A DNA stretch of 64,000 nt, from assembly GCA_965213545.1 (NCBI GenBank), contig CBDBZL010000002.1, positions 1,488,001 through 1,552,000 of the forward strand, written 5' to 3'. This stretch comes from CBDBZL01 sp965213545. Lineage in GTDB: Bacteria > Pseudomonadota > Alphaproteobacteria > Sphingomonadales > Sphingomonadaceae. Positions 44,371 through 52,786 of the stretch are shown here, piece by piece. The stretch's first letter is position 1. Every line of letters begins with the position of its first letter. The translations under genes were made by a program, and so were the position numbers. A model generated the notes under the pieces. The model saw only the letters and a program-made list of their open reading frames with translations. It made no database searches and was not told the origin of the DNA.

Positions 44371-45143
44371 GCCCGCTCGAGGCGCGCGGCCTTGGCTATC
44401 GGGTCGCCGGCAAGCCATTGGTTCATGAGGCAGGCTTCGCGCTGGAGCCCGGCACGCTGACCATGCTGATCGGCCCCAACGGCGCGGGCAAGACCACGCT
44501 GCTGCGCCTGCTCGCCGGGCTGCTTGCGCCCGACACCGGCGAGTCGCTGACGGATGGTGAGCATATCGCCGGGATGGCGCATGGCGAACGCGCGCGCCGG
44601 ATCGCCTACCTGCCCCAGGCGCGCCCGCTCGTCTGGCCGCAGCCGGTGCGCGATATCGTCGCGCTCGGCCGGTTCGCGCATGGCGGCGCGCCCGGTCGTC
44701 TCTCGCCCACAGATAGCAAGGCGGTGGCGCGGGCGATGGCGGCGTGCGATCTGGCCGGGATGGAGGAACGCAGCGCCGACACGCTGTCGGGCGGCGAGCT
44801 GTCGCGCGTTCACCTGGCTCGCGCATTGGCCGGCGAAACGCCCGTGCTGCTGGCCGACGAGCCCGTCGCCGCGCTCGATCCGCGCTATCAGCACCAGGCG
44901 CTGCGGTTGTTCGCGGCCGTGGCGGCGCAGGGGCGATGCGTGCTGGCGGTGGTCCATGACCTGGCGCTCGCCGCGCGCTACGCGAACCGGCTGTTGTGGA
45001 TGAAGGAGGGCTGGATCATCGCCGACGGCCCGCCCACGCAGACCGTGACCGCCGAGCGTTTGCGCAGCGTATTCGGCATCGAGGCGCATCTGCTCGAGAC
45101 CCGCGCCGGCACCGTCACGCTCGACATCACCGGGCCTGCCTGA
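44367..45143 (+). CDS. btuD: cobalamin ABC transporter ATP-binding protein
   Basis: This 258-residue ATPase has Walker A in GPNGAGKTT (about 38-46), the Q-loop in YLPQ, the signature DTLSGGELSR, Walker B in VLLADEP and the switch histidine in VVHDL. The ATG at 44367 overlaps the btuC stop (ATGA). It powers the BtuCD-like importer. Confidence 0.92.
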   Translation: MSPLEARGLGYRVAGKPLVHEAGFALEPGTLTMLIGPNGAGKTTLLRLLAGLLAPDTGESLTDGEHIAGMAHGERARRIAYLPQARPLVWPQPVRDIVALGRFAHGGAPGRLSPTDSKAVARAMAACDLAGMEERSADTLSGGELSRVHLARALAGETPVLLADEPVAALDPRYQHQALRLFAAVAAQGRCVLAVVHDLALAARYANRLLWMKEGWIIADGPPTQTVTAERLRSVFGIEAHLLETRAGTVTLDITGPA

Positions 45144-45316
45144 GCGATCAGCGTGCCGGGTGACCCGCTATCGAAGCGATCACCAGGTCACCGAAGCGCG
45201 GTCGTCATCAGGTGGGGGCTTCCATCGCCCGATGGGTCTGCATGGCGAACCCGTCCCCCAGCCTCTTGGCATAGCGCTTTATCATCCGGGGTCCGCGCCA
45301 GGCTTGCTCTCCGGGC

Positions 45317-45517
45317 TCACTCCCGGGGCTCAGCCTCGCGCGGCAGGCGGGCGGCGGCGGAACGAGCGACCTCGGCACGTTCGGTCGGCGACATGACCAA
45401 CCACCGGGCGATCTCGTCCAGCGTCCGTCCGCAGCCCACGCATAGCTCGCCCTCGTCCGACAACCGGCAGATCTGCCGGCAGGGCGATGCGGACGCGGCT
45501 GGCTCGTCTTGCGGCAT
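45317..45517 (-). CDS. DUF1289 family protein
   Basis: The 66-residue protein has the DUF1289 pattern SPCRQICRLSDEGELCVGCGRTLDEIARW with four cysteines likely to bind a metal, then a basic helix. The family is widespread in Proteobacteria and of unknown function. It is convergent with btuD, 173 bases away. Confidence 0.85.
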   Translation of the reverse strand: MPQDEPAASASPCRQICRLSDEGELCVGCGRTLDEIARWLVMSPTERAEVARSAAARLPREAEPRE

Positions 45518-45711
45518 GCGTTCGGCCTACCGGACCGCGATGCGCTTGCAAGGGAAGTCCCCCACATACCATCGGCCTATTGCATGGCTGGCTCACCCGT
45601 GCGCTTGCCGCTAGGGGCGCTGGGGGCAGGGCGCGGCTGACGAGCCGCCGACCCCGAGGGACCAATCATGGCGGTGCGACATGCTCGGCGAGATGACAGC
45701 CTCAGGCACCG

Positions 45712-47259
45712 GTGCGCCACGCCTTACCACACACCTGGGATAGCGCCCCGCCATCCATCTATCGGCGCTCTGATCGCCTCGCGTGCGCGTCCGCGCGTCC
45801 GGTCAGCCCGGTGATCCGGCGGGCGATCATCCACACGCTGATCTCGCGCCAGATCAGCACGGTGTTCATGGGCGTGGGGATGCTGGTGCTCGCGCGCCTG
45901 CTCACGCCCGACGAATTCGGCGCCTTCGCGCTCGCCCGGGCGATCTTCGCGGTGGCCGAGGTGATCGCCGATTTCGGCCTCGAGGCGCGCCTCGCCCGCG
46001 ACAAGCAGGTTTCCAAGGACGACTACGGCAGCGCGGTCGGCCTTAGTTTCATGGTCGCGGTGGTGCTGATCGTGGTCGGCGCAGCCCTGTGCTGGATCAT
46101 CCCGGCCGCCATCCTGCCCGGCGAGACGGTGTCGCTGCTGGCGTTGATGGCGCCCGCCATCTTCGCCCGGCCGCTGCGGCTGATGGTCGAGCCGCAGCTG
46201 GTCCGCGATCTGAAGTTCGGGCTGCTCTCGGTCGCCATGACCGTGCAGCTCACGCTCGAGGCGCTGGTGGGGATCGCGCTCGCGCTTGCCGGGATGGGCG
46301 CGCATGCGCTGGCGGGCGGCGTGCTGGTCTCGCACCTGGTCGCAGCGGTGCTGGTGTTGGTCGCACGGCGCGGCATGGTCGCGCTGCCCTCGCGCCATGG
46401 CTGGCGGCGGCTGCTCAGTTTCAGCGGCATGTTCTCGGGCGCCAACCTCTTGACCCGGGGGCGCGACCTGGTCGTCACCATGGTGATCGGCGGAATGCTG
46501 GGGTTGACCGCGCTGGGCATCTTCAACCGCGCCACCGCCGTCGTCACGCTGCTCGACCGCTCGCTGCTCGAAGGCATCACGCGGGTGATGATGCCGGCGA
46601 TTTCGCGGTCGATGGATGCCGGCATGGCAAGCGCGCGCATCTACCTTGCCAAGATTGATTACCTCGCCGCGCTGATGTGGCCGGTATTCGCCGGCATCGC
46701 GGTGCTGGCCGAGCCGCTGGTGGCGGTGCTGCTGGGCGCGCAATGGGATGCCGCCGTGCCGATCACCTGGATCCTGTGCCTGATCGGCCTTGCCATGCCG
46801 TTCAACCGGATGAGCCTCAAAATCTTCGCCGCGATCGACGCGCTGCCCGCCTATTTCCGGCTGCATCTCAACAACAATATCCTCACGCTGGTCATGGTCG
46901 CGGGCGGCTCGCTGTATTCGCTGACCGCGGTGGCGTGGGCGTTCGGCATGGCGCAGCTGATAAAAGCGGTGCTGATCGGCATCTCTCTCAAGCAGCTGAT
47001 CGCCTATTCTTCGCGCGAGTTTGTCGCCATTGCCGCGCGCGCGGCGCTGGCCTCGGGCGTGGTTGCGGTGCTGGCGGGAGCGTGCCGGGCGCTGCTGGCG
47101 GGCAGCCCGGCCTGGGTGACGCTGGCGGTGGGCATCACCGCCTGCGCCATCGGGCTGCTGGTCGTCCTGGTGACTACCCGCCATCCGTTGATCGGCCAGG
47201 TGCTGGAGATCGCGCGTCCGCTGGGTCGGCGCTTTGCGGGCGGCGGGCGGTCCAGCTAG
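45712..47259 (+). CDS. polysaccharide flippase (oligosaccharide/Wzx-type)
   Basis: This protein of up to 515 residues has about 12-14 membrane segments and flippase landmarks (ISTVFMGVGMLVLARLL, PDEFGAFALARAIFAV). It would flip lipid-linked sugar units across the inner membrane. The GTG start at 45712 is uncertain; GTG at 45811 is close to the start of homology (IRRAIIHTL). A 14-base tandem repeat covers its stop. It opens the polysaccharide block. Confidence 0.87.
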   Translation: MRHALPHTWDSAPPSIYRRSDRLACASARPVSPVIRRAIIHTLISRQISTVFMGVGMLVLARLLTPDEFGAFALARAIFAVAEVIADFGLEARLARDKQVSKDDYGSAVGLSFMVAVVLIVVGAALCWIIPAAILPGETVSLLALMAPAIFARPLRLMVEPQLVRDLKFGLLSVAMTVQLTLEALVGIALALAGMGAHALAGGVLVSHLVAAVLVLVARRGMVALPSRHGWRRLLSFSGMFSGANLLTRGRDLVVTMVIGGMLGLTALGIFNRATAVVTLLDRSLLEGITRVMMPAISRSMDAGMASARIYLAKIDYLAALMWPVFAGIAVLAEPLVAVLLGAQWDAAVPITWILCLIGLAMPFNRMSLKIFAAIDALPAYFRLHLNNNILTLVMVAGGSLYSLTAVAWAFGMAQLIKAVLIGISLKQLIAYSSREFVAIAARAALASGVVAVLAGACRALLAGSPAWVTLAVGITACAIGLLVVLVTTRHPLIGQVLEIARPLGRRFAGGGRSS

Positions 47260-47289
47260 TTCGGGCCAGCTAGCCCGGTCCAGCTAGTC
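47248..47289. repeat. 14-base tandem duplication covering the flippase stop codon
   Basis: CGGTCCAGCTAGTT (47248), CGGGCCAGCTAGCC (47262) and CGGTCCAGCTAGTC (47276) run with an exact 14-base period. The first includes the TAG stop, so the later copies lie beyond it and repeat the stop in other frames. Confidence 0.85.
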
Positions 47290-47308
47290 GCACTGATTGG
47301 TTTGTGCC

Positions 47309-49081
47309 TCAAAGGGCACGGAACATGTCGCGCGCGACCAGGTAGCGGAACACTGCGCGCAGGTCTTTGGTGGCCAGCACCTCGTGGTCCACTACCCCTT
47401 CGCCCGGATCGGCGAGCAGTTCGGCCCGGTGCGCGCGGCGGAACCGGGCGGTGCGGTCGGCGCGCGCCTCGCGGCGGTCGGCGAGCGCGCCGCTGGCCCG
47501 GCGCAGCAGCGACCAGTCGCGCCGGGGATCGACCGGTGTGAGCGTGAGCGCCGTCTTGTCGAGGCGGAAGGGACGCACCCCCGAGAACACCGGAACGTCC
47601 AGCAGCGGCGCGTATTCGTGCGCCACCAGCGCCACCTGGAAGCGATCGCCCCGCCGCCATTCGGGCGCCAGCGCCAGGATGCGCAGCAGCATGGCGGTGG
47701 TGAAGTGGGGTGCCAGATAATAGCAATATTCGTTGAACGCCTGGATGTTGAACGCCTCTTTGGATGCCTTGGCAAAAGCCCATAAGGCGGTCGCGGCTGC
47801 CACATCGAAGCCGTCCGGCGACCAGGCAATCCCCGCTCCTTGCGCCAGATCGACCAGATCCTCGTCCATCCGCTCCAGATAGGCCTCGCGCGCAGGCGAC
47901 GAGGCGAACACGTCGGTATAGGCCTCGGCATAGGTGGCAGCGAAATCGCCCGGGGTCACATTGCCCGACCAGGCCCACACGCGCTTGTTAACGAAGCCGG
48001 GTCCATAGCCTGCCAGCTGCAACCGCGGATAAGGGGCGATCCCGCCGTCGAAGCTGGCTGCCACCCCGCTGGTCGCGCCATAGGGCAGCTTGAAGCCATG
48101 ACGCCGCATCAGCGCGTGCCGCTCGGCCGAGCGATGCGGGGTGCCTTGCGTCCAGTCCATCACCCTAAGCCTTGCATCAAGCGTGGCAGCGATGGCGCGC
48201 GCGGCGGCCAGGTCGCGGCGCTGGGTATAGGTCATGGCACTGTCGCCGCGCCCGTAGAGCAGGTGACCGGCCAGACCATGCTTGGCGGCCGAAGCCACCA
48301 CTAGGCGCGAATCGAACCCGCCGGTGACATTGACACCGACCGGGCCGACGCTGTTCAGGGCACCGAAGATCAGGTCCGATTGCGCCCGATAATCGTCCAG
48401 CCCTTCCTCCGGCGAGGCGGGCATGGACCGCTGGCGGAGCGGCGGACCGTCGACCAGCCTGGCGTTCCAGCCACCCGCCGCTTCGTCGAGCGCGACGAAC
48501 TGGTGCCCGCGCACCGAAGAGACGCCCGGCACCACGCTGCGCGAGGCCAATCCGCGCTCGCCATGAAAGGCGGCATGCAGCGCGCCGGCTTCATCGATCG
48601 GGTGCTCGAGCCAGGGCAAGGAGCGCAGGTCGGCAAGATCGGTGGCGATGACGAAATCCCCGCCTTGGGAACCCGTGCCCCGGCAGGTGAAATAGACCGC
48701 ATAGCTGCACACCGCGTCGCACAGCACGAAGGCGCGTCCGCCGCGCCGGATCGCCAACGCGTAATGGCCGAAGATCGTCTCGCGCACGGCAAGCGGATCG
48801 GCCGCATCGAAGCGGTCAGCCACGTAGCGTAGCGCGTCGGCCCCCCAGTTGCCCGCAAAATCGGCGTAGGTGCCCGTGCCCGCCGCCCAAGCATCCTTGG
48901 CATCCTCGCGCGCGTGGTGCACATTGTCATGCTCGATCCGCCGTTTCATGGCAATAACGGTGGGCAGCGATCCCGGCAGCATGCTGGCGGCAAGCCCGGC
49001 ATCGCTCCATTGCCCGCGGATCTGCTCCACCCGATCGCGGCGATTGCTGATGAACAAGCGAGCCATTGTGCGCTGCATCAT
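47309..49081 (-). CDS. asparagine synthase-like protein lacking the glutaminase nucleophile
   Basis: This 590-residue protein has an asparagine-synthetase C-terminal domain. Its pyrophosphate loop reads VNVTGGFDSR (TGGFDS in place of SGGxDS). The N-terminal region (RLFISNRRDRVEQIR) does not begin with the catalytic cysteine, so ammonia from glutamine is unlikely. Such proteins in polysaccharide loci may amidate a uronic acid or take part in other ATP-dependent modification; this is inference. Start codons at 49081, 49078 and 49066 are all possible. It is antisense to the flippase and sulfotransferase genes. Confidence 0.8.
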   Translation of the reverse strand: MMQRTMARLFISNRRDRVEQIRGQWSDAGLAASMLPGSLPTVIAMKRRIEHDNVHHAREDAKDAWAAGTGTYADFAGNWGADALRYVADRFDAADPLAVRETIFGHYALAIRRGGRAFVLCDAVCSYAVYFTCRGTGSQGGDFVIATDLADLRSLPWLEHPIDEAGALHAAFHGERGLASRSVVPGVSSVRGHQFVALDEAAGGWNARLVDGPPLRQRSMPASPEEGLDDYRAQSDLIFGALNSVGPVGVNVTGGFDSRLVVASAAKHGLAGHLLYGRGDSAMTYTQRRDLAAARAIAATLDARLRVMDWTQGTPHRSAERHALMRRHGFKLPYGATSGVAASFDGGIAPYPRLQLAGYGPGFVNKRVWAWSGNVTPGDFAATYAEAYTDVFASSPAREAYLERMDEDLVDLAQGAGIAWSPDGFDVAAATALWAFAKASKEAFNIQAFNEYCYYLAPHFTTAMLLRILALAPEWRRGDRFQVALVAHEYAPLLDVPVFSGVRPFRLDKTALTLTPVDPRRDWSLLRRASGALADRREARADRTARFRRAHRAELLADPGEGVVDHEVLATKDLRAVFRYLVARDMFRAL

Positions 49082-49121
49082 CTATCCCTATGAAACCATT
49101 CGAACAAGCGCGGAGTGACGG

Positions 49122-49988
49122 ATGACATCGGCGATGAGCCCGCTCGATTTCATCGTGATCGGCGGCACCAAATGCGGCACCACCAGTCTTTATGGCTGGA
49201 TGGAGGCCCACGACGGCGTGGCGCTGGCGCCCAAGGAGCAGCGCGTGTTCCTGGGTGACGGCGAGGTCCGGCCGGCGGTGCGCGGCGCATCGGGTGACCG
49301 GTACGACCAGGCCAAGCGCATTGGCGAGTTCGCCAATGGCTACACGCGCGATCCGGTCTATCCCTCGCCCGCCGCCGCGGTCGCGCGCGCGTTCCCCGAT
49401 GTCCGGTTGCTCTACCTGATCCGCGACCCGCTGCGCCGGATCGAGAGCCATTACCGCCATCGCCTGGTGACGGGGCGCGAATGGCGCTCGCCCAGCGATG
49501 CGCTGACGGGCGATCCCGGCTACCTTGCGGCAAGCTGCTATGGCCACCAGCTGGCGATCTGGCGCGACCATTTTCCCGCCGAGCAGATCTTGGTGATTGA
49601 GAGTGAGACCTTGTTCGCCGAGCCCGCCGACACGTTGGCGAGGATCTGCCATCACCTCGATATCGCGATTGCCGACCATCCGCTGGCGCGCGAAAATGCG
49701 GCGCGCGCGCGCCGGGTGATGCCCCGTGCGCTGCGCCAGCTCGGCCGTTTCGCGCCGCTGCACGCGCCGTTGCGCCGGCTGGCCGCGCTGCGCCAGGGAT
49801 CAACGCGGCGCGGTGCGACCGCCGACGCGCCCTCGTTCGAGGTTCGCGGGCAAGTGGCCAACAAGGTGGTCGACACGCTCGAGCAGGACCGCGATACGCT
49901 CGCCCGGTTGCTACCCGGACCGCCCCCCTCCTGGACGCTTTCGGCCGACCGGCTGTCGCGCCCGTCTCAACGAAGAAGCGCCCAATGA
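49122..49988 (+). CDS. PAPS-dependent sulfotransferase
   Basis: This 288-residue sulfotransferase has the 5'-phosphosulfate loop IGGTKCGTTSLYGWM (about residues 13-27) and the 3'-phosphate segment YLIRDPLRRIESHY. It would transfer sulfate from PAPS to a sugar of the surface polysaccharide. The overlap with the next gene (ATGA) links it to the FkbM methyltransferase. It is divergent from the asparagine-synthase-like gene by 40 bases. Confidence 0.88.
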   Translation: MTSAMSPLDFIVIGGTKCGTTSLYGWMEAHDGVALAPKEQRVFLGDGEVRPAVRGASGDRYDQAKRIGEFANGYTRDPVYPSPAAAVARAFPDVRLLYLIRDPLRRIESHYRHRLVTGREWRSPSDALTGDPGYLAASCYGHQLAIWRDHFPAEQILVIESETLFAEPADTLARICHHLDIAIADHPLARENAARARRVMPRALRQLGRFAPLHAPLRRLAALRQGSTRRGATADAPSFEVRGQVANKVVDTLEQDRDTLARLLPGPPPSWTLSADRLSRPSQRRSAQ

Positions 49989-50839
49989 CCTTCGTTACCG
50001 ACATGCTCGCCCGCCAGGCTCCTTTGGGCAGGACGATATCCTTCGCCGCCGATTTCGGCACGCGCGGCGTCAGACGCCGGGTGAAGCGGGCAGCGCGCCG
50101 GTTCGGCCTGCTGCCACAGGCGCCGGGTCAGGCCCCGAACGCCGCCGGCGACGCGATCTCGGGTACCGCACCCGACGAGGCGCTGCCCTACGGAACCATC
50201 GCCGAAGTGGACTCGATCCGCCTCAAGCTCGACGAGCGGATCGCGCCGATGAACGTCGTCAAGGTGCTCGAGGGCCGGCACTCATCGCACGAGCGCGCCA
50301 TGCTGCGCGAAATCCTGCGTCCGGGCGACCGGGTGATGGAGCTTGGCGGCGGGATCGGCACCGTGGCCATCACCGCCGCGCGCATCGTGGGATCGGACAA
50401 TGTGGTCTCCTACGAGCCCAATCCGGGGATCGAAGACCTGATCCGCGAGAACTACGCGCTCAACAATGTCTCGCCCACGCTCAAGACCTGTTTGGTGGGC
50501 GAGAAGGCGGGCAGCGCCACCTTTTATGTCAATGAGCGGTTCTCGCGTTCCTCGATGATCAAGGCGGAGGGCGAGAGCCGGCCGGTCGAAGTGCCGGTGG
50601 TGCCACTGGCCGATGAACTGGCGACCTACAGGCCCAATGTGCTGGTGGTGGATATCCAGGGCAGCGAAAAGGATTTTGTCTTTTACGCGGACCTGGGCTC
50701 GATCCAGTGGCTGGTGATCGAGTTCCATCCCGACATGCTCGGTCTGCCGCTGGTCGCCCGGCTGCGTGGGCATCTGCGGCGCCAGCACGGCTTCGAGGAG
50801 CTGCGCCGTGCGGCCAATTGCTTCCTCTACCGCCGCTGA
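49985..50839 (+). CDS. FkbM family methyltransferase
   Basis: This 284-residue protein has the FkbM SAM-binding motif VMELGGGIGTVAI (about residue 118), VVSYEPNPGIEDLIREN, and VDIQGSEKDFVF near the C-terminus. It probably methylates a hydroxyl on the polysaccharide. The ATG overlaps the sulfotransferase stop. The tandem repeat at 50831 begins at its last codons. Confidence 0.88.
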   Translation: MTFVTDMLARQAPLGRTISFAADFGTRGVRRRVKRAARRFGLLPQAPGQAPNAAGDAISGTAPDEALPYGTIAEVDSIRLKLDERIAPMNVVKVLEGRHSSHERAMLREILRPGDRVMELGGGIGTVAITAARIVGSDNVVSYEPNPGIEDLIRENYALNNVSPTLKTCLVGEKAGSATFYVNERFSRSSMIKAEGESRPVEVPVVPLADELATYRPNVLVVDIQGSEKDFVFYADLGSIQWLVIEFHPDMLGLPLVARLRGHLRRQHGFEELRRAANCFLYRR

Positions 50840-50894
50840 ACACCCCCGCCGCTGAGCACTAACGCCGCTGAACTCACTCGCCGCTGACCCCGGC
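50831..50894. repeat. 16-base tandem duplication covering the methyltransferase stop codon
   Basis: CGCCGCTGA starts at 50831, 50847, 50863 and 50879, an exact 16-base period over four copies with degenerate tails. The first copy holds the stop codon TGA, so the later copies repeat it downstream. Confidence 0.85.
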
Positions 50895-50925
50895 GCCGCC
50901 CGCGCGTCGGACCGCGCAAGGGGCG

Positions 50926-51675
50926 CTACTTGATCGCCAGGAACCCCTCGAAGCAGATGTGCTTGAACACGCTCATCACATCCTTGAATCCGGCGCGCTC
51001 CAGCATGTCGTAGTTCCCCTGGGTGGAGAACGGCTCGAGCACGCCCTTCAAGCTGCGGGTCTTCTGGACGATCTCGCGCTCGTCGAAGCCCTGGTCGAGC
51101 TTGTGCTCGGTATAAAGCGCGCTGGCGATATCCTGGAAGCGGGCGTCGGGCGCGCGCACCTTCTCGAACATGACGAACGCGCCGCCCCAGTTGAGCGCGG
51201 CGTAAATCCGGTCGAGCAGCATCTGGCGGTGGGCCGGGCGGATGAACTGGATGGTGTAGTAGGAGACGATAAGATCAGCTGCGCCCAGATCCAAGTCCAG
51301 AGCATCGCCCTGAAGGATCGAGACGGCGGGAAGATGGGCGCACAGCTTCTGCGCTGCCTTGACCATCTCGGGTTCCACCTCGATCCCGGTGAGCTGCACC
51401 GCCTTGCCCTCGTTCCATTCGGCGATGCGGCGCAGCAGCGCTCCGGTCGAGCAGCCGATCTCCACCGCTGATGCGCCGTCATAGAGGAAATAGTCCGACA
51501 GCTTGGCGATCATGTCGTGCCCGCCGCGGTAATGCGGCACCGAGCGCTCGATATGTTCCTCGAACGTGTCGGCCACCGTGCCGCCGAAGCTCCAGCGGCC
51601 GTTGCCCGCGGTGATGTTCTGGCCAACGCTATCCGCCGGCCGTGTCTCGCTCGTTGCGCCTTGCCCCTCGCTCAT
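50926..51675 (-). CDS. SAM-dependent methyltransferase, CmoA-like
   Basis: This 249-residue class I methyltransferase has SAVEIGCSTGALLRRIAEW (motif I), IEVEPEMVKAA (motif II) and IVSYYTIQF, LNWGGAFVMFEKV, resembling CmoA-like tRNA-modifying proteins. In a polysaccharide locus it may instead modify sugar. It follows the GT2 gene on the minus strand by 22 bases, suggesting co-transcription. Confidence 0.85.
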   Translation of the reverse strand: MSEGQGATSETRPADSVGQNITAGNGRWSFGGTVADTFEEHIERSVPHYRGGHDMIAKLSDYFLYDGASAVEIGCSTGALLRRIAEWNEGKAVQLTGIEVEPEMVKAAQKLCAHLPAVSILQGDALDLDLGAADLIVSYYTIQFIRPAHRQMLLDRIYAALNWGGAFVMFEKVRAPDARFQDIASALYTEHKLDQGFDEREIVQKTRSLKGVLEPFSTQGNYDMLERAGFKDVMSVFKHICFEGFLAIK

Positions 51676-51697
51676 GGCTCTGCCCCTCTGCCGCCCG

Positions 51698-52711
51698 TCA
51701 ACCCACCCGGCGCTCGTGCCAGGCGACGAGCGCGTTGTTGACCACCGCCTCGACCGGCTTGGCCAGCCGCGCCGCCACCCGGGTGAAGCGTGGGCTCTTG
51801 CCCGCCACCGGCACCTTGCGCATCATCGGAATGAGAATGCCCTGCATCCGCCGCATCGAATAGATGCTGCGCTTCTCGCTAACATATGTGGGTTTGGCCT
51901 CAAGCTGCCATTTGTCGATCAGCCGCTCGAGCGAGCGCTGGCCGTAGGAACTCGACCAGCGCAGCGCGAAGAACGGCCAGTCCTCGGTGTTGAGCGGCCG
52001 TGCGCGGCAGGGGAACACATAGGTGACTACCGAAGAGGGTTCGAACCACACCTCTTCGCCCGCCGCCCTGACCGCCATCGAGAAGTCGATATGCTCCTTG
52101 GTCGACAGCAGCTCCTCGTCGAGCGGGCCGATCTTGTCGAAGATGTCGCGCCGGGCGAGCACGCAGTGGAACTCGCACATTCCGGTCACCTGGCGCTCGA
52201 GCCGGCCGTCCCAGTCGCTGCGCGGCTCGCCATGCGCGATCATCACCTCGTCGAACGCGCGGCGGCCATCGCCGTTGGCCACGAAGCCGTCAATGTCGCC
52301 CACCGCATAGGTACCGCCGGCATGGTGGATCTGGCTATGCGCGGGGATGCCCTGGCAGGTGAGCGGCGCCACCACCGCGGCGCCCGTCTCTTCGGCGCAT
52401 TCGATCATCGCATCGAGCCAGCCGGGCGTATAGAGCACGTCATTGTCGACGAACACGACATATTTGGCGCTCGCCGCCGACAGGCCCAGGTTGCGCGCCT
52501 GGTTGGGGGTGAGAAAATGGTCGGTGCGCAGCAGCGTGAAGCCGCGCTCGGCCTGTTGCCCGCGCAGATAGCGCGCCACCCGTGCGGGGCTGTTGCCATC
52601 GACGATGATGACCTCGACGTCCTTATCGATGTGGCGATAGAGGTCCTCGAGCGATTCCTCGGTCATGCCGAACCGCTCGCGCTGGGTGACGATGACGCTC
52701 GCCTTGCTCAT
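51698..52711 (-). CDS. family 2 glycosyltransferase
   Basis: This 337-residue GT-A fold enzyme has IIVDGNSPARV, a DXD-like metal motif in VVFVDNDVLY (about residues 90-99), and NQARNLGLSAA. It adds a sugar to a growing chain, with unknown donor. It is transcribed on the minus strand between the GT4 gene and the CmoA-like gene. Confidence 0.88.
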   Translation of the reverse strand: MSKASVIVTQRERFGMTEESLEDLYRHIDKDVEVIIVDGNSPARVARYLRGQQAERGFTLLRTDHFLTPNQARNLGLSAASAKYVVFVDNDVLYTPGWLDAMIECAEETGAAVVAPLTCQGIPAHSQIHHAGGTYAVGDIDGFVANGDGRRAFDEVMIAHGEPRSDWDGRLERQVTGMCEFHCVLARRDIFDKIGPLDEELLSTKEHIDFSMAVRAAGEEVWFEPSSVVTYVFPCRARPLNTEDWPFFALRWSSSYGQRSLERLIDKWQLEAKPTYVSEKRSIYSMRRMQGILIPMMRKVPVAGKSPRFTRVAARLAKPVEAVVNNALVAWHERRVG

Positions 52712-52786
52712 GAAATCAAACTCCAGCTACGGATCGGTGGAACATATATGCGGCGGGCCATGGTTGCGGGCCAAGTTGCGCACAGG

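Noticed and set aside
45208..45285. A 25-codon minus-strand frame (MIKRYAKRLGDGFAM and on) after the DUF1289 gene.
   Set aside because: It has no clear ribosome binding site and no recognised family; it could be chance.
50831..50894. Regularly spaced repeat that might be taken for a CRISPR array.
   Set aside because: The period is 16 bases with no unique spacers and no cas genes.
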